Source: Myotis daubentonii
Lineage: Eukaryota > Chordata > Mammalia > Chiroptera > Vespertilionidae
Length of the DNA: 64,000 bases
Reading direction: 5' to 3'
Assembly: GCF_963259705.1 (NCBI RefSeq)
Contig: NC_081841.1
Span: forward strand, 92,785,059 to 92,849,058
Positions 23,203-34,600 of this stretch are shown piece after piece. Each line of letters begins with the position of its first letter. Positions within the stretch are counted from its first letter, which is position 1. Position numbers and translations under genes: made by a program. The notes under the pieces were generated by a model. That model saw only the letters and a program-made list of their open reading frames with translations, was not told the origin of the DNA and made no database searches.

Positions 23203-24790
23203 ACAGAATTATTTGTTGAGTCCTTTTATGGGAACAATTTAGCATTTTTAAGCAAGGGAATAAAAATTCAAACTTCTATATTAAGGGGAAAACTGTGACA
23301 ATGGTGAGATTTTCAATGAGTAGAAAGGTAAAAAGATCTATTAGGTAAAAATGCTTTTTTTGCACAACATAAAAAGACCAATCAGGTCTTCCTTAGAGGA
23401 GTGTTAATTTCTTTTCTTTGAATCACCAGCACCTAGCATAATGTCTAAAATGTCATGAGAGTTATTGAACTGAGTAGGAAACATTGTAATATTTAATGAA
23501 GGAAATTGAACCAGGGTTGTAGAAAGGTATTTTGTTTTTATCAATTATTAGCAGTTAATGTATTCTGCCTTAAAATTTTTATTTCAAAGTGTCTGAATAT
23601 GACCCCCAAAACTGATGTAACCAAAGTTTAGAGCTCTAGACTTAGAGTCAGACATCTTGACATCTTGCCACTAATCAGCTAAGCAATTTGGGGTAAATCT
23701 ACCTTGTTTCTCCTTATCTGTAAAATGGAGATACCATTTTTCTCTCTGAGTTGTTGTGATCCTAACTCGGTCTTGTCTGTCACATTTACATGAGTGAAAT
23801 TAATAAGGACACAGATAGTTTTACATATTTGATAAACTAAGTAGACTCTGGTACAGTAACGGGCAAACTGGGTAGGAGGTCGTCATTTTTTAAAATAAAT
23901 GAATGAATGATGAATGCTTTATGTACTTTGGTTATGAAACATATTAAAACAACTGAAAAGTGCAGAGGCTTTTTAAAATCTACCCTATTATATTTCCTAA
24001 TAATTCTTCCATGATTTTACTTCCATTTTGATTTATAATCATTATGTTGGAACTATCCTTGAGAAAGAATCAGGCTTAAAGAATCTAGAAATATTTCTTC
24101 AGTTGTCCTTGAAAAAAAAATCATTTGGAGAAGGTAGGGGTTGTGAAAGCTTCTTTGGAAATCCACCCATCTCACTCTGTTAAATGATCTCCAAACTGAC
24201 ATTTCTCGTGAAGCTGAGGATCTTACATGGCTTTCCTGGCCCCACACAGGTAAAGACAAACCACTTTTCCCTTCCCATCCCACCTCCCACCTCCCACTGC
24301 CCTGGTTGTAGGGGAATCAGTGCTGGACAGAACAATGGGCTCGGTCCTGCTGCTGCCATCGACTTTCTGACACCTGGCCTCTTTGTGGGCATCCTGTGAA
24401 ACAGAGAGGCATCTACTTCACAGGTTTGCAGTGAGGATGACCAAACAGATGAGGGAGCCCTGGGCCCACATGTCCTCCTTGGATCTAGGTTTCTTTCCAC
24501 TGCTTTGTTGACCTGACAAGGTGGCCAATGGGCTGGATCAGGCCACCAAGTTTTCTTGGGCACACACAGATTATTTTTGCTTTTAAAAAATTTGGTTGTC
24601 AATATTTAAAATTAAAGTTTTCACACTTGTATGAAAATTAGATTTTCAGCGTCCCTTGGAAAACTGAAACCTCAATTCTGAGCAAATCCCCATCTGGAAA
24701 TGATTGTTTGCAGGGAGCAGGAAAACTGCCCCAGTCCACTAGTCCCTTTTGTTACGGGTAGTTTTGAAACAAAGTCAGCAATCACAACTC
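23203..24790. other. Intergenic; one MIR
   Basis: No gene recognised. A MIR-like stretch lies at about 23605-23790 (AGTCAGACATCTTGACATC, TTATCTGTAAAATGGAGATA). ORFs of up to 140 codons (24180-24602 minus) show no recognisable family. Confidence 0.4.
23605..23790 (+). mobile_element. MIR SINE
   Basis: The phrase CTCCTTATCTGTAAAATGG with flanking GAGTTGTTGTGATCC matches the conserved MIR core. Confidence 0.65.
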
Positions 24791-25647
24791 TCATTTATAA
24801 TAATAAAAGCATAATGTGTAAATCAACCGAACAACAGTCCAACCGTCTGGATGACCACACTATGGCAGGCCAGCCAAGGTGGTTGTGATATGATTGATCG
24901 GGAGGCCCTGCCATTGCCCCATGATCACCCCGCAGAGGCCCAGGCCACTGGCCAGTAGGGTGATCGATCATGGAGCCCCAGCCCAGTGAGTGGGGCCTCC
25001 CTCCGTGGGGCTATTGATCACTGAGCCCTGCGATCGATCGCCCCAAAGAGGGAGGTCCTGGCTACCCGGCCAGTGGCCAGCAGTGCTGCAGCGGGTGGGC
25101 CAGGCCTCCCTCTGCGGGCCAATCCATCACGGGGCTCCCACACTGCGAGAGAGCGCAGGCTGGGCTGAGGGACCATCCACGCCTTGAGTGCACAATTTTT
25201 GTCAGGTTGAACCAGGCTGGGGTAGGGAGGTGGGAATTGAGAAAAGAAAGAAAGACAGGAGAGCGGGATTGGGAGGACTATAGGTCAATTGAGGAACTGC
25301 AGTAAGTTTATTAACCACCCAATGCCTTTTATACACAAAACACTCAATAGGAGGTCTGTCAAGAGGAATGTATTCTTTGTTCCTCTTAATCTCTAAGGGA
25401 GAGACAGAGCGGAAGGACAAATTCTCGGTACAGCAAATCTCAGTAAATAGTTACAGACTTCTTGATAAGCCATGAAAGGCTGTTCTCATTCTACAAAGGT
25501 TGCTCTCATTCTACTGATAACCGCCATCCAAACAAGTCTAGTAAAACTGTGTGGGTAAGGGTCCCAGCCTTGCTAGCCCCTTCAGGTGCAAGGACCGTGT
25601 CAGCTTACACCCAGTCTCCAACAAATTTTCATGCACCGGGCCTCCAG
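24791..25647 (+). mobile_element. Helitron (HeliBat-type) split by a solo LTR
   Basis: It starts about TTATAATAATAAAAGCATAATGTG and carries repeated ATCGATC-rich units (about 24895-25040). The 3' hairpin is cut by the LTR: the left arm GAGTGCACAATTTT is at 25186-25199 and the right arm AATTTTCATGCACCGGGCC resumes at 25624. The end is CCAG where CTAG is expected, so the terminus is mutated. Confidence 0.8.
25200..25623 (-). mobile_element. Solo LTR, ERV2-like, inside a Helitron
   Basis: On the minus strand it runs TGTTGGAGACTGG to CAACCTGACA (424 bp). The 6-bp duplication AATTTT flanks it (25194-25199 and 25624-25629), the size typical of betaretrovirus-like ERV2. A TATA-like GTATAAAAGGC lies at about 25325-25335 and AATAAA at about 25305-25312, both read on the minus strand. 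Removing it restores the Helitron hairpin. No viral genes. Confidence 0.88.
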
Positions 25648-27038
25648 TATGGATATAAAATGAACACGTTTTAATGATTGCATTTAATTCATTAATGGAG
25701 AAAGTGGTGAGGTGTTAATACCAGTTCAAGAGAGAATCCAAAGATCAGGAACACTGAAATAAAGGTGTCATTGGAGAGAAAACTTGGGGACAAAGTTCAG
25801 CTGAACCCTCATGGACAGAACTTACATGTCTATGAACAAAAAGTATTCTGCATTATGGGTTGTAAAATAGCCCCCATAGAATCGGAATCACAGCCCAGAA
25901 GAATGTGCTCTCATATGAGTGTCCACTCCAGACAATGCATCGTTTTTCACTGAAGCACAGATTTCCCTCTATACATCTATTTCCTGCCATACTATTTATG
26001 GACTGTCTGGCCCCAGAAGTGTTTGTCCACCAGGTCCTATAGAGCTGTAATTTCTCTCGTTTTTATTCAGGTTCTTCAGTGATGAAACGTGGAGCTTGAA
26101 CTGAATAATCTCTAAATTCCCTTACAACTCCTTAATTCCGATTTCTTAGTGCTGCTTCTATCCAACCCCTCTCCACACACACATACCCCACCACCATCAT
26201 CATCATCACCACCATAAATTGTTTATCCCTTTCACTCTACAGGTCCTTATCAGTGAGGTGCAGCCACTTTAATTTGTACTGAGGTGTTAATGGGTGATGT
26301 TTTATTAATGTGACACTTTATCCTCTGCAACATCTACTTTCACAGCTTCAGTTCCAATCCCAAACAATCATTACTTTCATGAAAGCACTCCACAAGATCC
26401 AGCTTTAAACATCTGTTGTCAAGAAGGCCCAGACATCTGACTGTCAGTGAAGACCCTTGCTCTCCCTGAAGACTGTGCCCTTTCCCCAATCCCTCAGCAC
26501 ACTAGGCCCAGTTCCAGGGATGGGATGACCTCTGTTGGTAAATGGGAGGAAGACAAGTGAAGGGGGCCAGTCACTCAGTTTTCCTGGACCCCTGCTGGAG
26601 TGCAGAGAAAACATTTAGGTTACTAGCCAGGATTGTAATTAATACAGGAGACTGGACATCCTAATGACCAAACGGAGCTTATTATAATTTGAGATTGTAT
26701 TACAAAATTGAAACCATTATTACCTGAACAAGACTGTAATAATTTGGGGTCAGGGGGAGGTTTCACATAAGAGTAAGGAATCTCCCCATCCTATCCATCC
26801 ATCTATCCATCCATCCATTCATCCATTCATCCATCCATCCATCCAACAAATATTTATTGAGTGCCGAGTAGGTGTCTAGCACTTTTAGGTTTTGATATAT
26901 AGCAGAGAATACAACAAATAAAAAATCTTCCTTTCATATGGTTTACATTCCAGTGTAGAGATTTTAATGAAAAGTTGAGAGACAAAAATTAAAGCTGCAC
27001 TTTCAGTAAATAGCAAATAAGTTTTCTATTAACAAATA
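25648..27038. other. Intergenic; (CATC)n microsatellite
   Basis: No gene recognised. A CATC-type microsatellite is at 26795-26846 and a CCA/TCA-rich tract at about 26180-26215. Confidence 0.45.
26795..26846 (+). repeat. (ATCC)n microsatellite
   Basis: About 13 tetranucleotide units with a few substitutions. Confidence 0.95.
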
Positions 27039-27040
27039 TA

Positions 27041-28040
27041 CACTGAGTGGCCATATTATTATGACCACCTGATGTTTGTAGGCAAATTAGCTGTACACTG
27101 CATCATATGGGATATGGAAGCCGAAGGCCTGTTCGAACACCTTTGCTGTCTGCAGTTACCAAGATAAAACGTCTCCAATTCGCACAGGAACACAAGGATT
27201 GGACAGCCGAGCATTGGAAAGAAGTCATGTGGTCCGATGAATCACGTTTCCAGTTGCATCATGCAGATGGCAGAGTGAGAATTAGGCGGAAATAGCATGA
27301 AAGCATGCACCCCACATGCATGAGTACAACCCTTCAAGCTGGTGGGGGCAGTGTTATGGTTTAGGGCATGTTTTCCTGGCATGATTTGGGCCTTTTAATT
27401 CATGTGGAACAACGTCTGACTAGCACAACATACCTAAGTATCATTGCTGATCAGGTTCATACTATCATGTTGATGGCGTATCCCAATGGAGATGGCTTCT
27501 TCCAACAAGACAATGCGCCATGCCACGGTGCTCGTATTGTGCAGGAGTGGTTTCAAGAACATCAGGGAGATTTTACCTTGCTTAGGTTGCCCCCACAATC
27601 ACCAGATCTCAATCCAATTGAGCATTTTTGGGACGAAGTTAAAAGAGCCATCAGGCAACTGGTTCCACAACCATCAAAACTCACAGAACTGGACAGTGCT
27701 ATTCATCAGGCACGGTGTCAGATTCCTTGCATCATCTTTCAACATCTCGTGGAGTCAATGCCAGAAGAATTGCCACAGTATTGAAGGCAAAAGGTGGCCC
27801 AACGAAGCACTGATGGGGTGGTCATAATAATATGGCCACTGACGTTCAAATATATCCCATGTTCAAAGGCTGTTAAATCGCGTTGTTTACCCATATCTTC
27901 AGAAAAAAATCACTTCTACTGTCGTGGTAAACAACCTGCTTCCCTATTTATAATGGTCTGGCCCTCTAGCAACTTCAGCGCGAAATTATAGCTAATTTGC
28001 CTACAAACGTCAGGTGTCATAATAATATGGCCACTCAATG
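27041..28040 (+). mobile_element. Tc1-like transposon, 1.0 kb, decayed
   Basis: Terminal inverted repeats open CACTGAGTGGCCATATTATT at the left and, reversed, CATTGAGTGGCCATATTATT at the right. Repeat similarity continues about 50 bp inward, to the AGGCAAATTAGCT phrase. TA dinucleotides flank both ends (27039-27040, 28041-28042), the hallmark of Tc1/mariner. It carries a transposase remnant (27107-27784). The N-terminal DNA-binding part appears deleted, so this copy is non-autonomous. Confidence 0.93.
27107..27784 (+). pseudogene. Tc1-like transposase remnant (DD36E spacing)
   Basis: A DDE transposase fragment. The first catalytic Asp is in VMWSDESRFQL (about 27225-27250), the second in FFQQDNAPCHG (about 27500-27530) and the Glu in SPDLNPIEHFWDEVKR (about 27601-27645). 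Counting residues, 36 lie between the second Asp and the Glu, against 34 in classic Tc1 and Sleeping Beauty. The copy is broken by an in-frame TAG at about 27293-27295 after RIRRK and another stop just upstream of MFSWHDLG. The N-terminal paired-like DNA-binding region is missing. After the second stop the frame is open for 138 codons. Tc1 transposases cut at the inverted repeats and reinsert at TA. This one cannot be functional. Confidence 0.9.
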
Positions 28041-28042
28041 TA

Positions 28043-29248
28043 TAGTAATACTAATTAATACAAATTAATAGATAATAATAGTAATGTCATGTTAATATCA
28101 TATTACTGTAACTACCAACCCGCACTATCCTAGGTGTTTAAGGCTAATCCCTCACCTGTGCTCTGAATTCGGTCCCCTCCATTACCTTCCAGGACCAGGC
28201 ACCATGAGTTATGCCGATATCCCCCAGCACATGTGAAGGTTTTTAAATCTCTGTATGCCCTGACCCAGAGGGCCATACTGGTCCATCAGCCTGGCTAAAC
28301 TTTAGACAGGCTTCTTCCATTTTCTTTAGAAAACTTGAAATTCTCTGCTTTTTAGAGATGTATTTGTCTTTTTAAAGCCGTTTGCCAATTTTACAAGTCA
28401 GAATGTCTGTCTCAAGGACCTGAGATCCATTCCTTTGAAATGTAATCATCAGGGAGGCAGCGCCCATCTCCATTTCTGTGGGAGGCAGGAGCCTACAGCC
28501 AGTGGACAAGGCACCTGCTCCAATGTGCAGAACTACCTCCTGTCATACAGATATGAGCAGCTCACTTTCCTTTGCATCAAGCCAATTAGCAAACATAAAT
28601 GGCCCATAGCCTCCCTGCACCCCAGGCCTGCCAGCATCCTCCAGCACTTCCACCAGCCCACTCCAGCCCGGAAACCTTCCTGCTCTGCTTCAGCACAGCT
28701 GAGCTCAGACTTTGTTCCGGTCTCTTTGATTATAAGAGTCCTTTCCCTGCTTTACAACCATCTTTTCAAATAAAAGTCTCTCCTTACTAAGTCTGAATGT
28801 GCTTTTACTTGACACTCCTCAACCTTCCATCTTGCTCTTCCTCTCATTCTCTGAGGTCTTTCCTTCACCGGAAAGGTTTCTTCAAATATGCCTTCATCTC
28901 TCTTTCACTCCACAGCCTTCCACAATGTGAATCTGGTCATGGCTTTCTCCTGATCACCCTGCAATCCCTGAGCAAGGCATGAGTTTTGTAGCCAGATAGA
29001 CTCAGGTCAAACAAGTAGCTCAGCTACTTCTAATGGGCAATGTACCTTCTCTAAACCCCTGTTCCCTCATTTAAGTGAGCAGGAGAGGTCAGTGATTCTG
29101 TCCAAACCTCACAACTAAGAAGTGGTGGCATTCATATCTGAACCCAAGTCTGTTTAGGGCTTAACAGCTAAACCACTCTGCATTACCTCCTAGATAAAAG
29201 TTAAACTCCTCACTCCTCTCCCTCCCCCAACACACTGCCACACGCACT

Positions 29249-29289
<41 letters not shown>

Positions 29290-30569
29290 ATCTGCACACT
29301 CACACATTTCACCTAGTTATCCTCAAGACAGCTTTACAAATCCATTTAATATGGGGTTTTCCTCTTTCAGAAATAGTCTCTCTATACTCTCAGAGCCTGT
29401 GACACATATCTCCATATACACTTCAATTATAGAACTTATATTTCTCATTAGGATAAAGTTGGAGGTGATGAGGGAGATATACAGGAGGGGCCAGGAAGAA
29501 TTTAGAATTAGAGTAGGATCAGGAGGTAGATAGACTTGTTAAATTATAGAGGTGCAATGACAACATTATGATAAATGGGCAGGTTCGTCTTGCAGGCTGA
29601 GATCAGCTTTGATGGTCAGGTAAAGTGCTACTTGAATCCACTTGACAGGCCACAAGTGCACCTCCCACAGGGCAGGGCTTGAAGTATCTACAGGAAAAGC
29701 CACTATAAATGGACACTCACCTCATCCCTCCTTATCAGAATAAGAATCACCCTGGATATTGGTGCCCAGATCTTGCACCCAGGGCACAGTCCTTGGTCAC
29801 ATGCAATCTCCACATACTAGGAAGAGAATTCAAACATTTTGGGATGGTCCAATTGTTTCCTTAGTTGGCAAAGGTGATCAATCTCTGAAAGACTTAAAAT
29901 TAAATATACAAGTAATTCAAACCTTGATTAGTATTTTGTTAAGTTGGGAACAACCTGTGCATATTTGACGTTAAATAATTCCTTAAACTTCAAAAAACGT
30001 GATTCTGAAAGGAAGGACGTAGGTGACTGAGGAGGAGAAAGCAATTTGACTGCCCTTAGAAGCATCAGGAAGAGTGCTCCGGGTTCAGGATTATTTGGTG
30101 GAGGCCCAGGGAACACATCCTTCATGATTAGTCAGCTGTTGTGGCATTCTGATTTGGAGCTTGAGCAGAAAGCCAGGTAACTCAGGTTAAACAAAACAGG
30201 ATTCCTCAGGAGCCAAGGAAAATGAAAGATAAACCATTGGCACTGGTCTAAAGAAGGAGTGTGAAAGGACAAGCAAAAGACAGCCCAAAGAAAGAATGAG
30301 TATATGAGGAGCTGGTCAACCTAGAAGCGAAAGCAAGTAAAACCACTCACTAAAAGTTTGGTTACTGTGCTAATTTGTGGCAAACCATGAACAGTGAGTC
30401 TATACTTTTAATTTATATAACTAAAATGATCACCTAGAAAGATAGAAATGCTATGGTAACTTTCTGTATTCTGAACCTCAGATGTGTACTCTACTAAAGA
30501 GCACAAAAAGGCAAGAGAATCAAAAGTGGGAAGGCTGAACCGTGGTGTGCCCTGGGCCCACTCAATGGT
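28043..30569. other. Intergenic; possible LTR, MIR and a CA repeat
   Basis: No gene recognised. At about 28390-28815 there is an LTR-like stretch with GATTATAAGAG (TATA-like, about 28731) and AAATAAAAG (about 28770), but termini are unclear. A MIR-like stretch is at about 28990-29190 and (CA)n at about 29246-29286. Confidence 0.4.
29246..29286 (+). repeat. (CA)n microsatellite
   Basis: About 20 CA units. Confidence 0.95.
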
Positions 30570-31688
30570 GAAAAGCTGAGTCCTTTGCTCTCAGATCAGC
30601 AATAAGACAAGGATGCCCCACTTTTATTCAACAAACTATTATTACAAGTACAACCACAGCAATTAGGCAAGAAAAAGAAAGAAAAGGCATCTAAATCATA
30701 AAAAGGTAAAACTGTCACTATTTGCAGATGACACGATACTATTTGTAGAAAACCCTAAAGATAGGCAGCGGAGTCCCGCTCCCTGCGTGGACACTCCTGG
30801 GTGGCCAGCACAGGCACGGCGACCACGCCATCTTGGGGAACAGAGCTGCTTGAGACTAGGATCCTGGCCTCAGCACCACCCAGTCTGATCTCAGATGCAT
30901 ACCCAAGACCCTGCAGCCATTGGGGACAGAAACCTGTGACCACAGCTACAGACCTGCGGACACCAAAAGTTCAGAAATCCCCCCAGCAGATCCGTGAGTA
31001 ACAGAGCCCATCCCCCCTTCCTGCAGGCTTACGGGCTGCGCCAGAGTAACTAACTGATAGACCCACCCCTTGCCGGGGCCTCAGCGCTCCAGGAACTTTA
31101 GCCTGGAAGTGCACGAGCACCTTGGAACTGATCCTGCGTAGGGCCCTGGGCTGGGAGCAATCGCGCGAACACTGGGAATTTCTCCCGCGTATCACAGGCC
31201 CAGGGACCCCGATTCTCTGGGCAGGAGGCAGCACCAAGCACCAGTGACTTGACTGTGTTTCTTATCATCTGCGCCTGAGATCCTGATTCCCAGTGCATTC
31301 ATACTAAGAGCCAGTGACTCCAATTCCTGGTGCAAGGGCACACAGGGACCCTGATTCTCAAGGCAAGGTCGCACGAAGCAACAAAGACTCTGATACTGGA
31401 TTCTGGGGAACTCTGACTCCTGGCGCACACTAGGGGGCTCTGGTTTTCAGCACGCTTCAGGGGGGTCTCTGTTTCAGCACGGTGCAGGCAGGGTCCCTGA
31501 TTCTAAGGGCGCGTACGAGGCCACATTGAGCACTGACAACACAGAGCGAGCCTGGTTCCCACCAACCCACAACAACCACACATCTTAGTGTCAGAGCTCT
31601 TCAGTGACACTAGGGTGGTGGGAGGCTCCCACTGCACACGGCCCAGGCCCACGCAACTCGACATTTGAACCATTGGGAGATAATCAGA

Positions 31689-32538
31689 ATGAAGAGACGA
31701 CACAACACCCAGAGGAAAAACAATGAGGAGTCGCCAAGAAAGGAAATTAATGAAGTGGAAGCATGCAACATGACAGAAAAAGAATTCAGAATAATGGTTG
31801 TACAATTCATTCACCGGATGGATGAGAAAATCAACAACCTATGCAAGAATCAGGAAGAAATGTAAAGTGATATGGCTACAATCAAAAACACCATGGAAAG
31901 TTTCAACAGCAGACTAGAAGAAGCAGAGGACCGAATTAGTGAATTAGAAAATAAGGCAGAGAAACAAGCTCAATCTGAACAGCAACTGGAGAAAAAAAAT
32001 TAAAAAGCAGGAGGAGGGCCTAAGGGAGCTTCGGGACAACATGAAACGAAGTAACATACGCATAATAGGGCTGCAAGAAGGACAAGAAGAGCAGCAAGGA
32101 TTAGAAAATCTATTTGAAGAAATAATGTCAGAAAACTTCCCTGATATGGGGAAGAAAAAAGTTACACAAGTACAGAGAGTCCCAGGCAAGATATACCCCA
32201 AAAGACCCACACCAAGACACGTCGTAATAACAATGGCAAATGTACGAGACAAAGAGAGAATCTTAAAGGCTGCAAGAGAGAAACAGAGAGTTACCTACAA
32301 AGGATCCCCCATCAGATTATCAAATGATTTCTCAACAGAAACACATCAGGCCAGAAAAGAATGGACAGAAATTTACAAAGTGATGCAAAGCAAAGGACTG
32401 AATCCAAGAATACTCTATCCAGCAAGGCTATCATTCAAACTTGAAGGGGAAATAAGAAGCTTCACAGACAAAAAAAGGCTAAGGGAGTTTATCACCACCA
32501 AGCCAGCAATGCAAGAAATGTTAAAGGGACTGGTGTAA
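31689..32538 (+). pseudogene. L1 ORF1, disrupted
   Basis: An ORF1p RNA-binding protein remnant. The N-terminus starts MKRRHNTQRKNNEE, a stop at 31863-31865 follows KNQEEM, a coiled-coil stretch follows (FNSRLEEAEDRISELENKAE, about 31900-31960), and a second lesion lies near 32000. From 32041 the RRM and C-terminal domain are open for 165 codons (NIRIIGLQEGQEEQ, TPRHVVITMANVRDKERI, RLSNDFSTETHQARKEW), ending at 32538. It precedes ORF2 by 51 bases. Confidence 0.88.
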
Positions 32539-33519
32539 AAAGAAGAAATAAAAAGCCCAGAAAGAAAACAGCCACACAAAAAAATAGAAATGGCTACAAA
32601 CAAGTACCTTTCAATAATAACTTTAAACGTAAAGGGACTAAATGGTCCAATCAAAAGACATCGAGTGGCTGAATGGATAAAAAAACATGACCCATATATT
32701 TGCTGTCTACAAGAGACCCACCTCATTAGAAGGGACTCACACAGACTGAAAGTAAAGGGATGGAAAAATATCTTTCAGGCAAATGGAAATGAAAAAAGCT
32801 GGGGTAGCTATACTTATATCGGACAAAATAGACCTCAAAGTGAAGGCCATAACAAGAGATAAGGAAGGCCACTTCATAATACTAAAGGGATCAATACAAC
32901 AAGAGGATATAACCCTGATAAACATATATGCACCCAATTCAGGAGCACCCACATACATAAGAAAACTCCTGGAAGATATCAGGGGAGAGATCGACAACAA
33001 TACAATCATAGTAGGGGACTTTAATACACCACTGACATCACTGGATAAATCCGCTAGACAAAAACTCAGCAAAGAAACAGCAATCCTAAATGACTCACTA
33101 GATCAGGTGGACTTAATTGACATCTTCAGAACACTTCACCCCAAAGCCACAAAATATACGTTCTTCTCAAGTGCTCAAGGGACATCTTCAAAAATAGACC
33201 ACATACTGGGTCATAAACAAAGTCTCCCCAAATTCTAGAAGATTGAAATCATACCAAGCATCTTCTCAGACCACAAGGCCATAATATTAGAAATAAACTA
33301 CAATAAAAACAACTCAAAATACTCAAACACTTGGAAGCTGAATAGCATGTTATTAAATACTAGTGGCCCGCTGCATGAAATTCGTGCACGGGGGAGGGTG
33401 TGTTCCTCAGCCTGGCCTGCACCCTCTCCAATTTGGGACCCCTCGAAAAATGACCTGCCAGTTTACAGGGATTGGGCCTAAACCAGTAGTCGGACATCCC
33501 TCTCCTAATCCAGGACTGC

Positions 33520-33767
33520 TCTGCCCACACTGCAGCCACCGCTACTGCCTCAGCCACTGCCTGCCCAAGATCCATGACTGTGGGGAGAGGGCCCGTGCCC
33601 ACGCTCTGCAGAGAATCAGCTGGGAGGGAGTGCTGTTCACTGGCAGTGGGGCCAAGGACCGGTCCCTGGACCCTGCCAAGTGGGCCCAGCTGCAGAGGTG
33701 CCTGGATAAGAAGCTGGGCGAGCTAAGCAGCCAGAGGAGGAGCAAAAGGAGGGAGAAGGAGATGTGA
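33520..33767 (+). pseudogene. IGHMBP2: Captured C-terminal AN1 zinc-finger segment of IGHMBP2
   Basis: The parent protein, an RNA/DNA helicase (SMUBP-2), ends in an AN1-type zinc finger. Here the frame reads [20 protein letters not shown], with the Cys-x2-His-x5-His-x-Cys end of an AN1 finger. [33 protein letters not shown] and a basic tail follow, with TGA/TAG-type termination at about 33765-33767. This matches the IGHMBP2 C-terminus as I remember it, with changes such as Arg to Trp and Arg to Cys that fit CpG decay. The segment is antisense to the Helitron. The frame stays open leftward to the Helitron end, giving a chimeric 131-134-codon ORF. The upstream Cys pair of the finger comes from the junction region, so the domain may be incomplete. 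No intron is seen. Confidence 0.8.
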
Positions 33768-34085
33768 GCCGGCCCTCACACCCTCCGGCCTTGTCTTTGC
33801 AAATGTGGGTGGGGGCAAGCGGCTGTCCCTGGTGCTTTCTGTGCCTTATAGCTGCTCCGGTGATGTGACCAGGGCTGCATGAGCAAGCCAGGGGCCTCTG
33901 GGAGGGGGTGGGTCCTTGGGCCCAGGGTGCCATGCCTTGCGCTGGGGTGGGGGCGGGCTGCAGTGGCTGTTCTCTGGACCTTCTGGGGAGAGGCGCCCCA
34001 GGTCTCAGTTTTGCTGGCACCAGGGCCCCCTGGGGCTCTCCGAGGTCCCTCGCCAACTGCCTTAAGAAAACCTTTAAGAGAGGTT
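33768..34085 (+). other. Probable captured IGHMBP2 3' UTR
   Basis: GC-rich, non-repetitive sequence directly after the captured stop codon and before the tandem repeats. It has no similarity to other Helitrons in the window. That it is parental 3' UTR is inferred from position. Confidence 0.45.
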
Positions 34086-34119
34086 CCGGGAGTCTGGATT
34101 GCGGCCTGGCCTGCGACCC

Positions 34120-34600
34120 GCCCTCCTGCCCTCGGATCGCCATGGTGATCAAGGGGCGCAGGCCCTCCCGCCCTTCAGTTGCCATGGTAGGGGTCCGGGG
34201 TTGATGCCTGGCCTGCACCCCGCCCTCCCGCCCTTCCACCACCATGGTGGGGGTCCACGGTTGCTGCCTGGACTGCAATACGGCCCTCCCGCCCTCCGAT
34301 CACCATGGCGGGGGTCTGGGGTTGCTGCCTGGCCTGCTCTGGCCCTCCCGCCCTCTGATAACCATGGCGATCGAGGGACGCAGGCCCTCCCGCCCATCAG
34401 TTGCCATGGTGGGGGTCCATGGTTACTGCCTGGCCTGCAACACGGCCCTGCCGCCCTCCAATCGCTATGGCGGGGATCCGGGGTTGCTGCCTGGCCTGCG
34501 CTCCGGCCCTCCCGCCCTTTGATCGCCATGATGGGGGTCCGCGGTTGCTGCCTGGACTGCGCCCCGCCCTCCCGCCCTTCGATTGCCATGGAGATCAGGG
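34120..34600 (-). repeat. Minisatellite in the Helitron (about 60-bp units)
   Basis: About eight units share GGTTGCTGCCTGGCCTGC and GGCCCTCCCGCCCT with a CCATGG-containing spacer. Some units contain an extra roughly 45-bp block (GATCGAGGGACGCAGGCCC). Confidence 0.85.

Noticed and set aside
24180..24602. 140-codon minus-strand ORF
   Set aside because: No family signature, no splice context, in intergenic DNA between mobile elements.
833..25623. Full-length endogenous retroviruses
   Set aside because: Only solo LTRs are present; no gag, pol or env-like frames lie between paired LTRs.
28435..28773. 112-codon ORF near 28.5 kb as a gene
   Set aside because: It coincides with an LTR-like stretch with TATA-like and poly(A)-like signals; no protein family recognised.
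33363..33500. Treating the left part of the chimeric ORF as IGHMBP2 sequence
   Set aside because: These bases match the 3' portion of other Helitrons in the window (e.g. 43460-43640), so only about 33520 onward is gene-derived.
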